The notes: a model not told the origin generated them from the sequence alone. Shown: positions 1 to 7,754, counted from the first letter of the stretch. The stretch is DNA of 8,794 nucleotides from JBDKVA01 sp039679375 (GCA_039679375.1 JBDKVA010000111.1:1-8794), one strand, 5' to 3'. Numbers and translations are program-made.

Positions 1-2454
1 TGTGCCGTTCATTTCACTGTATACGCCCATGATACCGCAGAAGTTAAACTTGCCGTCGATATTGTAAATGACTGTGTTGTCAAGAGCACTGACGATATAG
101 TCGATACGGCCGTTCACCAGAGTAACCATGACTGCCCTTGCCTCCATGTCGGAAACAGGTTTCCCGTCCTTGGTCACCACTGCCTCCTCGATAGATTGTA
201 TATACCTGGAGTCTTTGTATGGTTCTATAACCGACGTGAATACGCATTCAAGGCTGCTGCCCGTCGTATCCGCATGAGCCAGGACATACTCCATGCTCTG
301 CACACCGCCGTTGTTTGGAGCATAGCCGGTAGCGACGGTTACATCGTTATACTCTCCGAGCATTGTCAGCCTGAGGTGGCGATCAGTCTGTTCAGGAAGG
401 ACATTAAGTTCATCCGATATATCATAATCTGCACTGAAGCTTCCGGACGGATTATCATCCTTCCTCTCGTTTTCAAGCCACTGATAAGCTGCGCCGGTAG
501 TCTGCGGTACGAGGTTCAGGCCTTCTGTCGAAACTGTCCCAGCCGTGCTGTGGAAGCTGTAGGTTTGGTCAGTTCCACCTTTCGCCCTGAAAAAGTCCAC
601 ATTGTAGGAGTCTTTGTCGGAGACCTTGACCGTCACAACCGAGCGACGGTACATTTCCGTCTGCTGGTATGCATCGTTTGCCTCGACATCCATGACCTGC
701 ACATTGCCGGCGTCGTCAAAATGCAACAGGTTTCCGCCATCTGCCGGCAGCTGTGAAGAATTGTCCACAACGACTGTGTTATGGCTTAACGTACTTGATG
801 CCCAACCACCATCCAACTGGCCAGAGATCCCGAGATCAGGCGCCATGTCCAGACCATACCCATGAATGCCCAGGTTCAGCTGATCCAGATGACTGGTCGA
901 TGTATTTGTTTTGCCGTAATACATCCAGACATCCCTCTGTGTATCCTCCTGAATTATGTTCTGTTTCAGGATAAAATTGATGACTCCCATTTTATAGTTT
1001 GTCGCAACGCTGCTTTTGCCGGTGCATACAAATTTAATAGTATGAGTTCCTGCAGCAAATACACCTTCCGCTACAGTAACGGTACCGGAATTAACACCCG
1101 TCGAACCATAAAAGTCAAAAGATGTAACTTTTGCATCATCTATATAGACGTCATAAATGCCATAGCTTTTTGCCTTATAAGGTGAAATCTCAATAGCGTA
1201 TCTTCCATCTGCCGGCAGCTGGAATTCATATGTTACAAATGCACCTGCTGATGTCGCTTCAAGTTGTGTCGCCCCATTGGTAAAATACTTGGTAGCCGCA
1301 CTGGAGTTAACCTTTATCATATTATTGAAGGATGTGCTGCCGTATACTTCCTTGCAGCCGGCTTCGCCATCTCTCAATATACCCAGGCCATAGCCCGCCA
1401 ATACTGTGCTGCCGACATCCGGCTCTCCTTCTGCCTGGATAACGCTTATAACCTTGCTTATTATACTCTCCGGGTTCTCGGTGAATATGCTGTAATGCAG
1501 ACCGCCGAAGGAATTGTTGTTCAGGTAGTATGCAAGCTGTGCAAACATCGAGTTTCCAGTTTTCTGATATCCCTTTATTGCATTTTCAAGGCTTGCCGCC
1601 ATTTCAGGCACTCCGGCTCCGCCTGATTCACCGGGTTGTATTGCATATTTGCCTGCTGCCGTCATCAGATAGCATGCGGTTAACATTTTAATGAATGCCG
1701 GATTCTGATACAAATTCACTTTGGTGTAATTTGCATATCCATCAAGAGCATCCGCTATCAGTCCGACCATATCGGCAAATTGCCTGTTGCTGCTCAGGGA
1801 TGTCTCCCTGCCTATTCCGTCGCGGTCCGTACTGTTTACCAGAGAAGGCAGGATATCATCGAAAACTAAGTCCAGCCACTTTGTTGTTTCAGACGGGTTG
1901 TCAAGGACCACCGCTGCAAGTGCAAGCGCTGCCTGCTGCGCTCCGCAGCTGTCCATTACTGCGGCATTTTCCGCCTGCAGCCTCATTTGTCTCAGAATAT
2001 TATCCTCTATGTTTATGCAAATCCAATCACCGTAGGATTTCGGGTTTTCAAGACCATTTGTTTTTGCTTTATCCGAAAGGAAAGCAATGACGGCAGTATT
2101 GTCAACTGCCGGATAGAATGCGTCATAGGCTTTTATAAGGGTTTGCTCAAGGCCGCATTCCGCAGTTGTACCGGTAAACTCCACATCTGGGTAGATATCC
2201 GCTATCCTGTCGAGCAATACCAGTCCCGCTTCGCCATATTTCACATCGCTTGTATAAAGGTAAGCGTCAATCAAGGATTGCAGTATTGTACCCATGTCCT
2301 CATTTATACTCTCCGGTGTTACCATGTTCCATAAATAATCGAATGACTTCTGAACATAAGTATCTGCCGCAGCCACCGCGCTGTTCTTTGCATCTACAGC
2401 CCACGAATAGCCCTGATTTATATTGTTTATGGCATTCTGACGCTCCGTTGATGT
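1..2454 (-). other. Lyase module B, heparinase II/III type, degenerate (residues ~1440 to window edge)
   Basis: A second helical region ('TERQNAINNINQGYSWA', 1440-1456, and 'YGEAGLVLLDRIADIYPDV', 1511-1529) is followed by 'DSCGAQQAAL' (1607-1616) and 'DRDGIGRETSLSSN' (1649-1662). It resumes after an inserted domain at 'WMYYG' (1949-1953), then 'SHLDQLNLGIHGYGLDMAPDLG', 'STLSHNTVVVD' (1993-2003), 'DFFRAKGG' (2059-2066), 'TSVIEPY' (2179-2185) and 'GKFNF' (2240-2244). These blocks run in the same order as in module A. By comparison with the family pattern as I remember it, the catalytic Asn, His and Tyr positions hold Ser1608, Gln1612 and Ser1661. The module is cut by the window edge about 110 residues before the point where module A ends. 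Confidence 0.72.
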
Positions 2455-5400
2455 ATAGTACGTTGCGCTCTGTTTTGTCCTGTGCACAATAACTCCGGTA
2501 TCATAAGCTGTGTCCATTGCAATCTTGAATGTATGGTCACCTTTCCACGAAGTTTGAGGATAGAACAGAAGCTTGCTTGACCCGTCTTCAAATATATCGA
2601 ATCCGGGATCGCCGCCCGTTACTTCAATAACAGTATTACCGCCTTGCGGTGTAACACTTGCAACCGTAAACGCATGAACGCTACCATCGGGGTGTGTTAT
2701 AGTTATTATCTTTCCGACAGCAGTGTCCGGAACAGTGGTATTAACAACAAATGCATCCATATTAGCGTTTTCGGCCTTGCGCATTGTCTGGACAACCTTG
2801 CCTTCAAACTTGCTGCCACCGGCATAGCTTTGCCCGTTTATAACAACACTGTCAGCCTCGACAGTATATATACTTGCCACTTCATCACCCAGATATCTTA
2901 TAAATGCCATCTTGCCGTTCAGGGTAATATCACCGGCAGTTAAAGCAGCCGAAGGATTGGAGTTGCTTATGATCACATCTGTAATGGTGCTGCCCGGGAG
3001 GAAAGTACATGGATAAGTAACCTTCACCGCAACATCCCTTGAGTTGCCGGTCTCAAGCTTCTCAACAGACGTTATTTTAGCTGTGGAACCTGTCGCATAA
3101 GGCTCCATGACATTTATGAAGGTAGACTTAAGATCTGTACCTTCACGGCGCACGACCATCTTCGGCATATATATCTTTGGTGTCTGGATCGAAGTGTTTT
3201 TACTAAGACCTGATAATGACGGCGCTTTGCCTATAAAGAGCTCTGAGTTGTCACCTGCAAAGCCTGTTATCTTCATACCTGCCGTATTCTTAGTCCCATT
3301 GTTTGTAGTCATCGTAATCTCATATTTGCCATCCGGAAGCTGCGCCTGCTTTACATCCTGAATGGATGCGTAAGCGAAATATAAGTCTTCTCCGTTATAT
3401 ACCGAGCTTCCGGGATTAGCTTCGCTTGTAGGCAGAGTAACAACGGTGCCTTCGGGAAGAAGCCGGCCTGCGTCATTATTGGCTGGATTCGGATCTGTAT
3501 TGTAATCAGTCATGCGTACATTTGCAGTAAAGCTCGAGGTTTTGCTTGTTGCATCGCCATTCAGCGTATATTCATGGCGGCTTCCTCCGTCAACCCTGAA
3601 TATATCGAGAACATAACTGTCATTTAAGCCTGCCATTTTTATATACCAGGGCTCCCTGCCGTATTCCTCTGTAATATCAGGGTAAGCATTTACTTCATCA
3701 GCTTTCATTATCTGCACTGTATTATCGATATCGGCGTAATTTTTAACTGCGCCTCCGTAAGAAGCAGAAGCAGGCTGAACAGCGTTCTGTGAATTTACAA
3801 CAACAGTATTGTGGCCCAAAGTTGAGAGAGACCAGTAATGCAGCTGCGAATGGGTGTAACCGAGATCGGGCAGCAGTTCCTGCCCGTTGCTCCAGAGCGC
3901 AAGGCTCAGAGGGTCGTAATGGAAGTGCCCTCCGTACTGGGGCAGATATGTCATGTACAGCTGGCTTGTGTTGTCGTCTGTGCCTTTGGACATCCTGGCT
4001 ATGTTGGCGGCAGGCATCAGAACAGAACCCAGATTTGTCGGAGTACTTGCACCTGTTTCCCATGTATCTTGTATAGGGAACCATCTGCCGCTCGGGTAAA
4101 CAACAGTGCTTTGAATATTGCCGGAAGCCTTAAGAACAGGATACAGGTTGCCCATATCCAGATTCTGTACATTCATTCCTGTTCTTGGAGATAAATAGCC
4201 TTCAGGGTCTGACCAGCCTTTTAAATACGAATTCATTGTATCATTTATGCCGTTAAAGCTCTGTACATGGTATGATAAAGTAACTTCCTTCCAGAAACCG
4301 TCAAGCAGGAAGCCGTTTCTCGCGTACTCATCGACCATATTGATCGCCTGATGGACATAGTCGGGGTTGCCTGAGTATTTGCCAAGGGATACAAGGCCTT
4401 GCCAGCTTTTAAAATGCATATTGTGGTTCTGGTTGGGGTACGTGTTGAAGAATTCCACATTATTGGCAAACATACCTTCTGTTATAAGCGCATCTGCATC
4501 CTCACCCACATGATCGCTTACGATTTCCAGCGCGTTCGAATCTTTTACAGCGCCATAAGCTACAGCATAATCTCCTATGTTGTCAAGCTCTTCAAAGTTC
4601 CATCTGTTGAATATGGCTCCAAAGAAACCAAAGGGCGGGCCCCAATCCCGTTGCACAAATGAGGCATTGTAATAGTAGTCATATTTCGGCATCCAGTCCT
4701 GATATGCCTTAGCCACTCTGTACAGCACATACGCGGCTCCAACCGGATCCTTTTTCGCAAGTGAGGATAATTGTCCCAATATGTAGTCCTCAGCTCTTCC
4801 GTTTAATTGTGCATCCAGGAAATACCTGTTGCCGTTTTCATCCTGGTAATAGCCGATACTTATTTGCTTACCGGTCTTTGAAGTCAGTGTCAGACTCCCG
4901 TTGTTCTCGTACATGTCGGGAGTAGTGGTATAAGTGAAGGTTCCATCTTCATTTAGTGTCCTTGTTACTTTTAAAGTAACTACTTCATTGCTTTTCTGAA
5001 TCAAGCTGTCAGTTGCCGCATCATAACTGAAGCTGCCTGAAGCGGGGCTCCCGTTAAGCTGAAAGCCCATTGTTTCCGGAATCAATCTGATCAAAGCCTT
5101 CGCTTGATCACTTATTTCCGATTCGCTTTTATACTCATAAATTGTTTTATCCAAATCAGCTGAATTCACCGCAAAGCTGTTGTATATGACGCCGGCGTCT
5201 ATAACCTGCTGCCTGTCAAGCATCATTCCGTACTTTTTGACCATATTACCTTTGCCGATAATTTTGCCATAGCCGTTACCTTTGCCGTTATCATTGTCTT
5301 TATCCGTATAGATATTCAGCCTGTATAAGCCGTCATTCGACATAGCCGGGTGCTTAACGATAAAGTAGAGCCTGGAATCCTTTTCAATTATTTTAAGGAT

Positions 5401-6771
5401 CTCGGCTTCGAACTTGGTACCGAGCTGATTGATCCATTCGGCACAGAACCTGGTTTTTTTCACATTCAGATCATCGCTTTTGTCAAAGTAAACCTGTATT
5501 GTATCATACCCCATGTACCGCAATCCTGCATTTTGCGGAACAATAGACAAATGCGGCATCGGGGTATCACCAAACACGCTGGTCTCCGGATATTCTTCAA
5601 AGAATATACTGCCCGACCTGTTTGTCGTCGGCGCATACATGAAGTAAGCCGAATACCTGCAGTCGCCGGCTACCATGTTGTCGCTGCTAATGGAATTCCT
5701 TATCGGAACCCATGAGCTTGCAGCCTCTGTGAACGGACGCACCCTGACAACGTTAAATCTCCACTCCGCTGCATTTGACGGAACCGGAGCAGCAGTCGCC
5801 GAAGAGTTTACAAGCTTGTCGTACGGAATTTTCACCTCAGCTGTCCATGATGTGTCATTAACAGTGTACACGGCGTCGAAGTCGGTACCTTGAGCAAGGG
5901 AATATTCCTTGGAGTCTCCCAGGTATTGAAGATTAAGTCCGCCATATCTGTTCCTGCCATCATACGCAACCGTAGTATTATCAGGTTCCGGAATCAATAC
6001 GGCATTATAAAAAGGCGTATCTGGCGCTATTGTGTCCGTTGGTGCAATAAAAATTGACATTCCTTCCAGCGGAACCGGCTTTCCTTCACAGTTTATAAAG
6101 AAATAAACGGCTTCATCATCATAGGTTACTTTGAACTGTGTGCCTGCTTTAGGTTCTGCATTATAGAATACTGTTGTAAAATCACCGTTCTGCTCTGCTC
6201 CCGCCCATGCCGCATCATAAGCTGCGCCGTCAATTACAGGTGCGGTTTGGGCTTTATGTAAAATTACATTCTTTTCAGTGAACACTCTTGCCAAAGGCGA
6301 TTTTACAGTAAACGTGCCTGTAATTTTATCCCATTTAACACTGCAGTTCATCATATAGAAGAAATCTTTGACTGGAAACATTACAACTCCGTCGATCATT
6401 TCCGGAGCAGCGCTGATAGTCCTTTCATTTCCATTGATGTATATTTTGTCTATACCGGCATTAGCCTCCACCTCGAGACCGAGTATTTCATTTGCAAAGC
6501 TGATGCCGCCAGGATTTGATGAATCACCGCCTATCAATGCATTCCACCCCGTCAGAGATGCAAGCTCGGCAGCCGGCGCCATGTAAATGTCATCATTTCT
6601 GATAACACTGTCCGGCTGTGAGAACGCCAGCAGTCTGTCATCATAGAATATGACAGCCGGTTTATCGTCCTCAGTTAATTCCTCTGCAAAACTGCTTATG
6701 GGAATACATATAGCTGTCAGTGTGAAAATAGCAACAAAAGATAAAACGAAGATTCTTAAAAGATTATTCAA
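1..6771 (-). CDS. Giant secreted two-module heparinase II/III-family polysaccharide lyase (3' end outside window)
   Basis: The frame from 6771 to 1 has 2257 codons and no stop, so the C-terminus is missing. The TTG start is chosen because AGGAGGG lies 6 bases upstream, a signal peptide follows directly, and an in-frame TAA sits at 6807-6805. Order of parts by residue: signal peptide 1-29; copper-amine-oxidase N-like domain about 37-157; CBM9-like domain about 176-377; beta-rich linker 398-537; lyase module A about 538-1395; degenerate lyase module B about 1440 to the edge, interrupted by a carbohydrate-binding-like domain at about 1809-1937. Heparinase II/III-superfamily enzymes (PL12, PL15, PL17, PL21 and relatives) cleave uronic-acid polysaccharides by beta-elimination, using an alpha/alpha toroid plus a C-terminal beta-sandwich. 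Module A keeps candidate catalytic N782/H783, Y834 and H949/H951. The exact substrate (glycosaminoglycan, alginate-like or another uronate polymer) cannot be told from sequence. It lies 81 bp downstream of two sugar permease genes and probably shares their transcript. Family assignment is strong; substrate is open. Confidence 0.88.
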   Translation of the reverse strand, partial: MNNLLRIFVLSFVAIFTLTAICIPISSFAEELTEDDKPAVIFYDDRLLAFSQPDSVIRNDDIYMAPAAELASLTGWNALIGGDSSNPGGISFANEILGLEVEANAGIDKIYINGNERTISAAPEMIDGVVMFPVKDFFYMMNCSVKWDKITGTFTVKSPLARVFTEKNVILHKAQTAPVIDGAAYDAAWAGAEQNGDFTTVFYNAEPKAGTQFKVTYDDEAVYFFINCEGKPVPLEGMSIFIAPTDTIAPDTPFYNAVLIPEPDNTTVAYDGRNRYGGLNLQYLGDSKEYSLAQGTDFDAVYTVNDTSWTAEVKIPYDKLVNSSATAAPVPSNAAEWRFNVVRVRPFTEAASSWVPIRNSISSDNMVAGDCRYSAYFMYAPTTNRSGSIFFEEYPETSVFGDTPMPHLSIVPQNAGLRYMGYDTIQVYFDKSDDLNVKKTRFCAEWINQLGTKFEAEILKIIEKDSRLYFIVKHPAMSNDGLYRLNIYTDKDNDNGKGNGYGKIIGKGNMVKKYGMMLDRQQVIDAGVIYNSFAVNSADLDKTIYEYKSESEISDQAKALIRLIPETMGFQLNGSPASGSFSYDAATDSLIQKSNEVVTLKVTRTLNEDGTFTYTTTPDMYENNGSLTLTSKTGKQISIGYYQDENGNRYFLDAQLNGRAEDYILGQLSSLAKKDPVGAAYVLYRVAKAYQDWMPKYDYYYNASFVQRDWGPPFGFFGAIFNRWNFEELDNIGDYAVAYGAVKDSNALEIVSDHVGEDADALITEGMFANNVEFFNTYPNQNHNMHFKSWQGLVSLGKYSGNPDYVHQAINMVDEYARNGFLLDGFWKEVTLSYHVQSFNGINDTMNSYLKGWSDPEGYLSPRTGMNVQNLDMGNLYPVLKASGNIQSTVVYPSGRWFPIQDTWETGASTPTNLGSVLMPAANIARMSKGTDDNTSQLYMTYLPQYGGHFHYDPLSLALWSNGQELLPDLGYTHSQLHYWSLSTLGHNTVVVNSQNAVQPASASYGGAVKNYADIDNTVQIMKADEVNAYPDITEEYGREPWYIKMAGLNDSYVLDIFRVDGGSRHEYTLNGDATSKTSSFTANVRMTDYNTDPNPANNDAGRLLPEGTVVTLPTSEANPGSSVYNGEDLYFAYASIQDVKQAQLPDGKYEITMTTNNGTKNTAGMKITGFAGDNSELFIGKAPSLSGLSKNTSIQTPKIYMPKMVVRREGTDLKSTFINVMEPYATGSTAKITSVEKLETGNSRDVAVKVTYPCTFLPGSTITDVIISNSNPSAALTAGDITLNGKMAFIRYLGDEVASIYTVEADSVVINGQSYAGGSKFEGKVVQTMRKAENANMDAFVVNTTVPDTAVGKIITITHPDGSVHAFTVASVTPQGGNTVIEVTGGDPGFDIFEDGSSKLLFYPQTSWKGDHTFKIAMDTAYDTGVIVHRTKQSATYYTSTERQNAINNINQGYSWAVDAKNSAVAAADTYVQKSFDYLWNMVTPESINEDMGTILQSLIDAYLYTSDVKYGEAGLVLLDRIADIYPDVEFTGTTAECGLEQTLIKAYDAFYPAVDNTAVIAFLSDKAKTNGLENPKSYGDWICINIEDNILRQMRLQAENAAVMDSCGAQQAALALAAVVLDNPSETTKWLDLVFDDILPSLVNSTDRDGIGRETSLSSNRQFADMVGLIADALDGYANYTKVNLYQNPAFIKMLTACYLMTAAGKYAIQPGESGGAGVPEMAASLENAIKGYQKTGNSMFAQLAYYLNNNSFGGLHYSIFTENPESIISKVISVIQAEGEPDVGSTVLAGYGLGILRDGEAGCKEVYGSTSFNNMIKVNSSAATKYFTNGATQLEATSAGAFVTYEFQLPADGRYAIEISPYKAKSYGIYDVYIDDAKVTSFDFYGSTGVNSGTVTVAEGVFAAGTHTIKFVCTGKSSVATNYKMGVINFILKQNIIQEDTQRDVWMYYGKTNTSTSHLDQLNLGIHGYGLDMAPDLGISGQLDGGWASSTLSHNTVVVDNSSQLPADGGNLLHFDDAGNVQVMDVEANDAYQQTEMYRRSVVTVKVSDKDSYNVDFFRAKGGTDQTYSFHSTAGTVSTEGLNLVPQTTGAAYQWLENERKDDNPSGSFSADYDISDELNVLPEQTDRHLRLTMLGEYNDVTVATGYAPNNGGVQSMEYVLAHADTTGSSLECVFTSVIEPYKDSRYIQSIEEAVVTKDGKPVSDMEARAVMVTLVNGRIDYIVSALDNTVIYNIDGKFNFCGIMGVYSEMNGT
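961..1347 (-). other. Carbohydrate-binding-like beta-sandwich inserted in module B (residues ~1809-1937)
   Basis: Between the module B strand 'GYGLGILRDG' (ending at residue 1802) and the next strand 'WMYYG' (from 1949) sits about 130 residues with its own fold pattern. It has 'VTYEFQLPADGRYAIEI' (1846-1862), 'YGIYDVYIDDAKVTSFDFYG' (1870-1889), 'FAAGTHTIKFVCTGKS' (1905-1920) and a closing strand 'GVINFIL' (1929-1935). The pattern of 'dG.Y.v', 'y.v.iDg..v' and 'l..G.Htikf...gk' is typical of galactose-binding-like carbohydrate-binding modules. The exact family is not identified. Normally these two strands are close together in heparinase-type enzymes, so this is a nested domain. Confidence 0.62.
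2587..5160 (-). other. Lyase module A, heparinase II/III type, probably active (residues ~538-1395)
   Basis: The helical part (about 538-935) includes a typical toroid stretch 'AAYVLYRVAKAYQDWMPKY' (679-697), 'NQNHNMHF' with N782-H783, and 'DGFWKEVTLSYH' with Y834. The beta-sandwich part starts at 'YGGHFHYDPLSLALW' (H949, H951, D953) and runs through 'LLPDLGY' and 'STLGHNTVVVNSQ' (983-995), the hallmark of the PF07940-type C-terminal domain. It continues with 'DIFRVDGG' (1056-1063), 'FINVMEPY' (1217-1224) and 'GKMAFIRYL' (1285-1293). In PL17/PL12/PL21 enzymes an Asn-His pair, a Tyr about 50 residues later and a His at the start of the sandwich form the active site. The same order and rough spacing are seen here. 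Boundaries are approximate. Confidence 0.8.
5161..5580 (-). other. Beta-rich linker with Asp/Asn/Gly loop (residues 398-537)
   Basis: This segment joins the CBM9-like domain to lyase module A. It shows alternating strand-like stretches (for example 'DTIQVYFDKSDDL' and 'RLYFIVKHPAM') and then 'YTDKDNDNGKGNGYGKII' at residues 488-505. The acidic spacing D490, D492, D494, N495, G496 resembles calcium-binding loops of EF-hand or thrombospondin type, but no second half or terminal Glu at position 12 is seen. I do not recognise a named family for the whole segment. Confidence 0.45.
5641..6246 (-). other. CBM9-like carbohydrate-binding domain (residues ~176-377)
   Basis: The start 'TAPVIDGAAYDAAWAGA' (residues 176-192) is the classic CBM9-like opening (P-x-IDG-x-x-D-x-x-W). 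It is followed by 'FKVTYDDEAVYFFINCEG', the conserved 'yDde.lYv' strand. Later come 'SWTAEVKIPYDKL' (to about residue 320), matching the 'W..E..IP...L' strand, and 'WRFNVVRVR' at 337-345. CBM9-like domains bind sugar chain ends or act as accessory beta-sandwiches in secreted glycan enzymes. Here the domain probably helps hold the substrate of the lyase modules. Confidence 0.78.
6301..6663 (-). other. Copper amine oxidase N-terminal-like domain (residues ~37-157)
   Basis: The region has the pattern of the PF07833-type repeat: short strands, a 'P-E-M-I-D-G-V-V-M-F-P-V-K-D-F' segment at residues 123-137, then 'CSVKWDKITGTFTV' at 143-156. That matches the family's 'ngr.lvPlr.....G..v.Wd.....v' signature. 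An upstream half at about 38-97 (VIFYDDRLL, then IYMAPAAELASLTGW) looks like a first copy. In Bacillota these domains sit at the ends of secreted or wall-associated proteins. They are not catalytic, and their role is thought to be structural or cell-surface association. Confidence 0.7.
6685..6771 (-). other. Signal peptide of the giant lyase (residues 1-29)
   Basis: The N-terminus has a short n-region with one Arg at residue 6, a hydrophobic stretch from about residue 7 to 25, and the C-region SSFA followed by EE. This fits Sec export with signal peptidase I cleavage after Ala29. There is a Cys at 22, but it is not followed by a typical lipobox pattern of small residues with a short mature linker, so a lipoprotein is less likely. 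The protein is therefore expected outside the cytoplasmic membrane. Confidence 0.85.
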
Positions 6772-6777
6772 TATAAA

Positions 6778-6784
6778 CCCTCCT
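6778..6784 (-). promoter_or_regulatory. Strong ribosome binding site that fixes the TTG start of the giant lyase
   Basis: On the minus strand the sequence AGGAGGG is followed by six bases (TTTATA) and then TTG at 6771-6769. It is a near-perfect Shine-Dalgarno sequence at ideal spacing. There is no in-frame ATG or GTG start that fits both this site and the signal peptide. Confidence 0.85.
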
Positions 6785-6852
6785 ATCTCGTATACTTTAT
6801 TTCGTTATGGTCCAGCCGGTTGTAAACCTGTCATGCTTCTTAACAGCCGCCT

Positions 6853-7746
6853 TTATCCTTTGAGTGATCCGAGCATCACACCTTTGTCGAAATATTTTTG
6901 CAAGAATGGATATACAATAAGGAGCGGTGCTGATGATACTACAATGACTGAGTATTTTAAAAATAGCTTCAGCTTTTCCGTTTCATACACAAGCTCCGTA
7001 CTTTGAGCATCTGCCGCACTGGAGGCAAGCTGTGACGTAACAAGTATCTCCCTTAAAACTAATTGCAGCGGCTTCTTTTTTTCATCCGAGATGTAAATAA
7101 GCGCGCCAAAATATGAATTCCAATGACCGACACCGTAATAAAGCGTCAGGACGCCGATAAGGGCTTTTGAGAGAGGCAGGACTATCGTTAAAAACATACG
7201 GGGTATTGAGCATCCGTCAATTGTGGCGGCTTCTTCAAGCTCCGAAGGTATCGACTGAAAAAAGGTTCTGGTGATAATCACATTATAAACGCTCACCGCA
7301 CCTATGATAATTAATATTAATCTTTTATCCAGCAGGTTTAAATTTTTTACAAGCAAAAATTGCGGTATAAGGCCCCCGGAGAAATACATGGTAATAAGAA
7401 GATAAACCATAAAAACACCCCTGCCCGGAAGCGATTTCTTGGATAGCGCGTATCCGGCCGGCAGTGTAAGCGTAAGGTTCAATAATGTCGCAGTAACAGT
7501 ATAAAATATGGTGTTTCCATAGCCCCTCATTATAGCGGGATTACTAAAAACTTTAACGTAGCCTATTAAGGTTATGCCCTTGGGCAGCAGCCAGACTTCT
7601 CCCAGACCTACATAGGTGGGATCACTTATTGAACAGGAAAGGATATATATAAGGGGGTATAAAACGATCAGTAAAAAAAACGTTGCCAAAATATAACAAA
7701 CAGTATCAAATACCCTATCTCCTTTGATTTTTGAGTTTGCAGCCAT
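6853..7746 (-). CDS. Sugar ABC transporter permease, YtcP/LplC type (CUT1 family, MalG-like partner)
   Basis: This is an integral membrane subunit of a binding-protein-dependent oligosaccharide importer, 297 residues from the chosen start. About six membrane segments are visible, including 'YILATFFLLIVLYPLIYIL' near the N-terminus. The EAA loop 'EEAATIDGCSIPRMFLTIVLPL' (about residues 171-192) is where the cytoplasmic ATPase docks. The C-terminal 'YFDKGVMLGSLKG' is typical of the YtcP group. The ATG at 7746 is preferred: GGAGG (7759-7755) lies 8 bases upstream, and the protein then starts 'MAANSKIKGDRVFD', like relatives. An ATG at 7761 directly follows the TAA of the upstream gene but has no Shine-Dalgarno of its own; using it would add five residues. 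The gene pairs with the LplB-type permease just upstream. The substrate is probably oligosaccharides made by the downstream lyase, by context only. The family is near certain. Confidence 0.95.
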   Translation of the reverse strand: MAANSKIKGDRVFDTVCYILATFFLLIVLYPLIYILSCSISDPTYVGLGEVWLLPKGITLIGYVKVFSNPAIMRGYGNTIFYTVTATLLNLTLTLPAGYALSKKSLPGRGVFMVYLLITMYFSGGLIPQFLLVKNLNLLDKRLILIIIGAVSVYNVIITRTFFQSIPSELEEAATIDGCSIPRMFLTIVLPLSKALIGVLTLYYGVGHWNSYFGALIYISDEKKKPLQLVLREILVTSQLASSAADAQSTELVYETEKLKLFLKYSVIVVSSAPLLIVYPFLQKYFDKGVMLGSLKG

Positions 7747-7754
7747 TCTCCGGA

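Noticed and set aside
737..1221. A 17-base exact repeat (737-753 and 1205-1221)
   Set aside because: Both copies encode QLPADG in the giant protein, but in two unrelated parts of module B. Flanks do not match, so it looks like chance reuse of a loop motif and not a mobile or regulatory repeat.
196..2943. Several open frames of 80-190 codons on the plus strand, for example 196-756, 1264-1626 and 1987-2334
   Set aside because: They lie wholly opposite the giant minus-strand lyase frame, lack good ribosome binding sites and show no recognisable domains. The minus-strand frame carries clear family motifs throughout.
3743..4760. Short minus-strand frames at 3743-4084, 4245-4469 and 4575-4760 that might suggest small genes
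   Set aside because: They are in other frames of the same strand, inside lyase module A, and translate to low-complexity Arg/Thr/Pro-rich peptides with no family signature.
6772..6852. A possible terminator in the gap between the YtcP-type permease and the giant lyase
   Set aside because: Only a 4-bp stem (GGTT-TAC-AACC) is visible, with no run of T after it. It is too weak to call, and read-through into the lyase is more likely.
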